Source: Agrobacterium pusense (GTDB taxonomy: Bacteria > Pseudomonadota > Alphaproteobacteria > Rhizobiales > Rhizobiaceae). From it: a stretch of 64,000 bases of DNA. Position 1 is the stretch's first letter, and each line of letters begins with the position of its first letter. The position numbers and the translations under genes were made by a program. Shown here one piece after another: positions 63,423 to 64,000 of this stretch. The notes beneath the pieces were generated by a model. That model was given only the letters and a program-made list of their open reading frames with translations, did no database searches and was not told where the DNA came from. The stretch lies in contig NZ_FNBB01000010.1 in NCBI RefSeq assembly GCF_900102105.1, forward strand, positions 1-64,000, given 5' to 3'.

Positions 63423-64000
63423 CGGCTGGCCTCCTGCGAGATGCGGCTGGTAATGCGGAAGTAGAAATAGGTGAAGATCGACAGGAAGATGCAGATCAGC
63501 ACGGCGCGCGCGGCACCCTCACCATATTTGTAAGAGCCGATCGCCGTCTTGTACGTGTCGATGATCATGGTCGTGGTCTGGCCGGTCGGTCCGCCCTGCG
63601 TCAGGATCCAGATGATATCGAAGGAATTAAAGGTCGAAATCAGCGAGATCATCGACATGGTAATCATCGCGGGCAGCATCAGCGGCAGCGTGATGCGGCG
63701 GAAGCGGTAGAGGCGGCTTGCCCCGTCTGTCCATGCGGCCTCGTAGAGATCCTGCGGAATGGCCTGGATGGCCGCCAGCAGATAGAGCGTCACCATCGGC
63801 ACGCCGATCCAGACGTCAGTGACGATCGTTGCCCAGAATGCCGTTCTGCCATAGGCGAGGAATGCGACCGGACCATCCACCAGGCCGAGGTTCTGCAGCA
63901 CGCCGGAAATCATGCCGAACTGGCCGTTATACATCCAGCCCCACATGAAGATGCCGATAGCCATCGGCACGATCCACGGCGGCATTGTCAGGATGCGAAA
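63419..64000 (-). CDS. CUT1 sugar ABC transporter permease (MalF-like), 5' end outside the window
   Basis: The C-terminal 193 residues of a permease; the reading frame is open to the right edge and the start lies outside. EAA loop: LYEAAWTDGASRLYRFRRITLP. The PPWIVPMAIGIFMWGWMYNG segment is typical for MalF-like proteins just before it. It heads the visible part of the importer operon. A longer periplasmic N-terminus and any upstream gene cannot be seen. Confidence 0.93.
   Translation of the reverse strand, partial: FRILTMPPWIVPMAIGIFMWGWMYNGQFGMISGVLQNLGLVDGPVAFLAYGRTAFWATIVTDVWIGVPMVTLYLLAAIQAIPQDLYEAAWTDGASRLYRFRRITLPLMLPAMITMSMISLISTFNSFDIIWILTQGGPTGQTTTMIIDTYKTAIGSYKYGEGAARAVLICIFLSIFTYFYFRITSRISQEASR

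Overview
The window looks like a chromosomal segment of an Agrobacterium/Rhizobium-group alphaproteobacterium. The evidence is moderately high GC with few long gaps, an AmeABC-type RND pump, a CyaC-type diheme/ferredoxin adenylate cyclase, a stand-alone amino acid:carrier-protein ligase, and a thiCOSG order typical of Rhizobiaceae. I see no rRNA, tRNA, insertion sequence, prophage or CRISPR array. The species assignment is inference from gene families; no database search was possible.

Region by region. 0-8 kb: purC, a TetR regulator and a tripartite RND pump (ameR-ameA-ameB-ameC), closed by two strong hairpin terminators. 8-11 kb: elongation factor P (efp) facing away from its modification genes epmA-epmB. 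11-14.7 kb: a small conserved-looking gene with a possible upstream-ORF switch, a stand-alone Lrp ligand domain, and a LysR regulator divergent from a glycine/D-amino-acid-type oxidase. 15-18 kb: modABC with candidate ModE sites, a DNA-binding-only ModE, and a P1 peptidase. 19-23 kb: thiC-thiO-thiS-thiG behind a TPP riboswitch. 23-31 kb: a carrier protein, an acyl-CoA-dehydrogenase-like enzyme, an amino acid:carrier-protein ligase, a DUF1839 protein and a diverged GH2 enzyme, converging on a double alpha/beta hydrolase with abnormal nucleophile elbows. 31-37.3 kb: an ABC-exporter-like protein whose ATPase motifs are destroyed, a cNMP-binding protein, a metallo-beta-lactamase-fold hydrolase and a redox-type adenylate cyclase. 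37.3-52 kb: a polysaccharide/glycoconjugate region with a nucleotide-sugar dehydrogenase, five glycosyltransferases and a deacetylase, surrounding a complete oligopeptide-type ABC importer. 52-64 kb: an RpiR-controlled amino-sugar-like catabolic operon (RpiR, SDR, GH20, M81, MFS, CutC) beside a CUT1 sugar ABC importer that runs off the right edge.

How the genes work together. The thi and mod blocks are self-contained and metabolite-controlled. The efp-epmA-epmB trio makes and beta-lysylates EF-P. The 23-31 kb block has the parts to activate an amino acid, load it on a carrier protein, oxidise it and transfer or release it; its product is unknown. In the 31-37 kb block a cyclase makes a cyclic nucleotide, a small protein binds it, and a hydrolase and a membrane pseudo-transporter may act downstream; that linkage is inferred only from adjacency. 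The right end combines a sugar importer, a secreted or cytosolic hexosaminidase and accessory enzymes, consistent with use of amino-sugar polymers.

The least explained items, and the best candidates for something undescribed, are the pseudo-ABC/cAMP block, the aminoacyl-carrier-protein block with its DUF1839 and double-hydrolase partners, and the uORF/hairpin switch at 11.35-11.51 kb.
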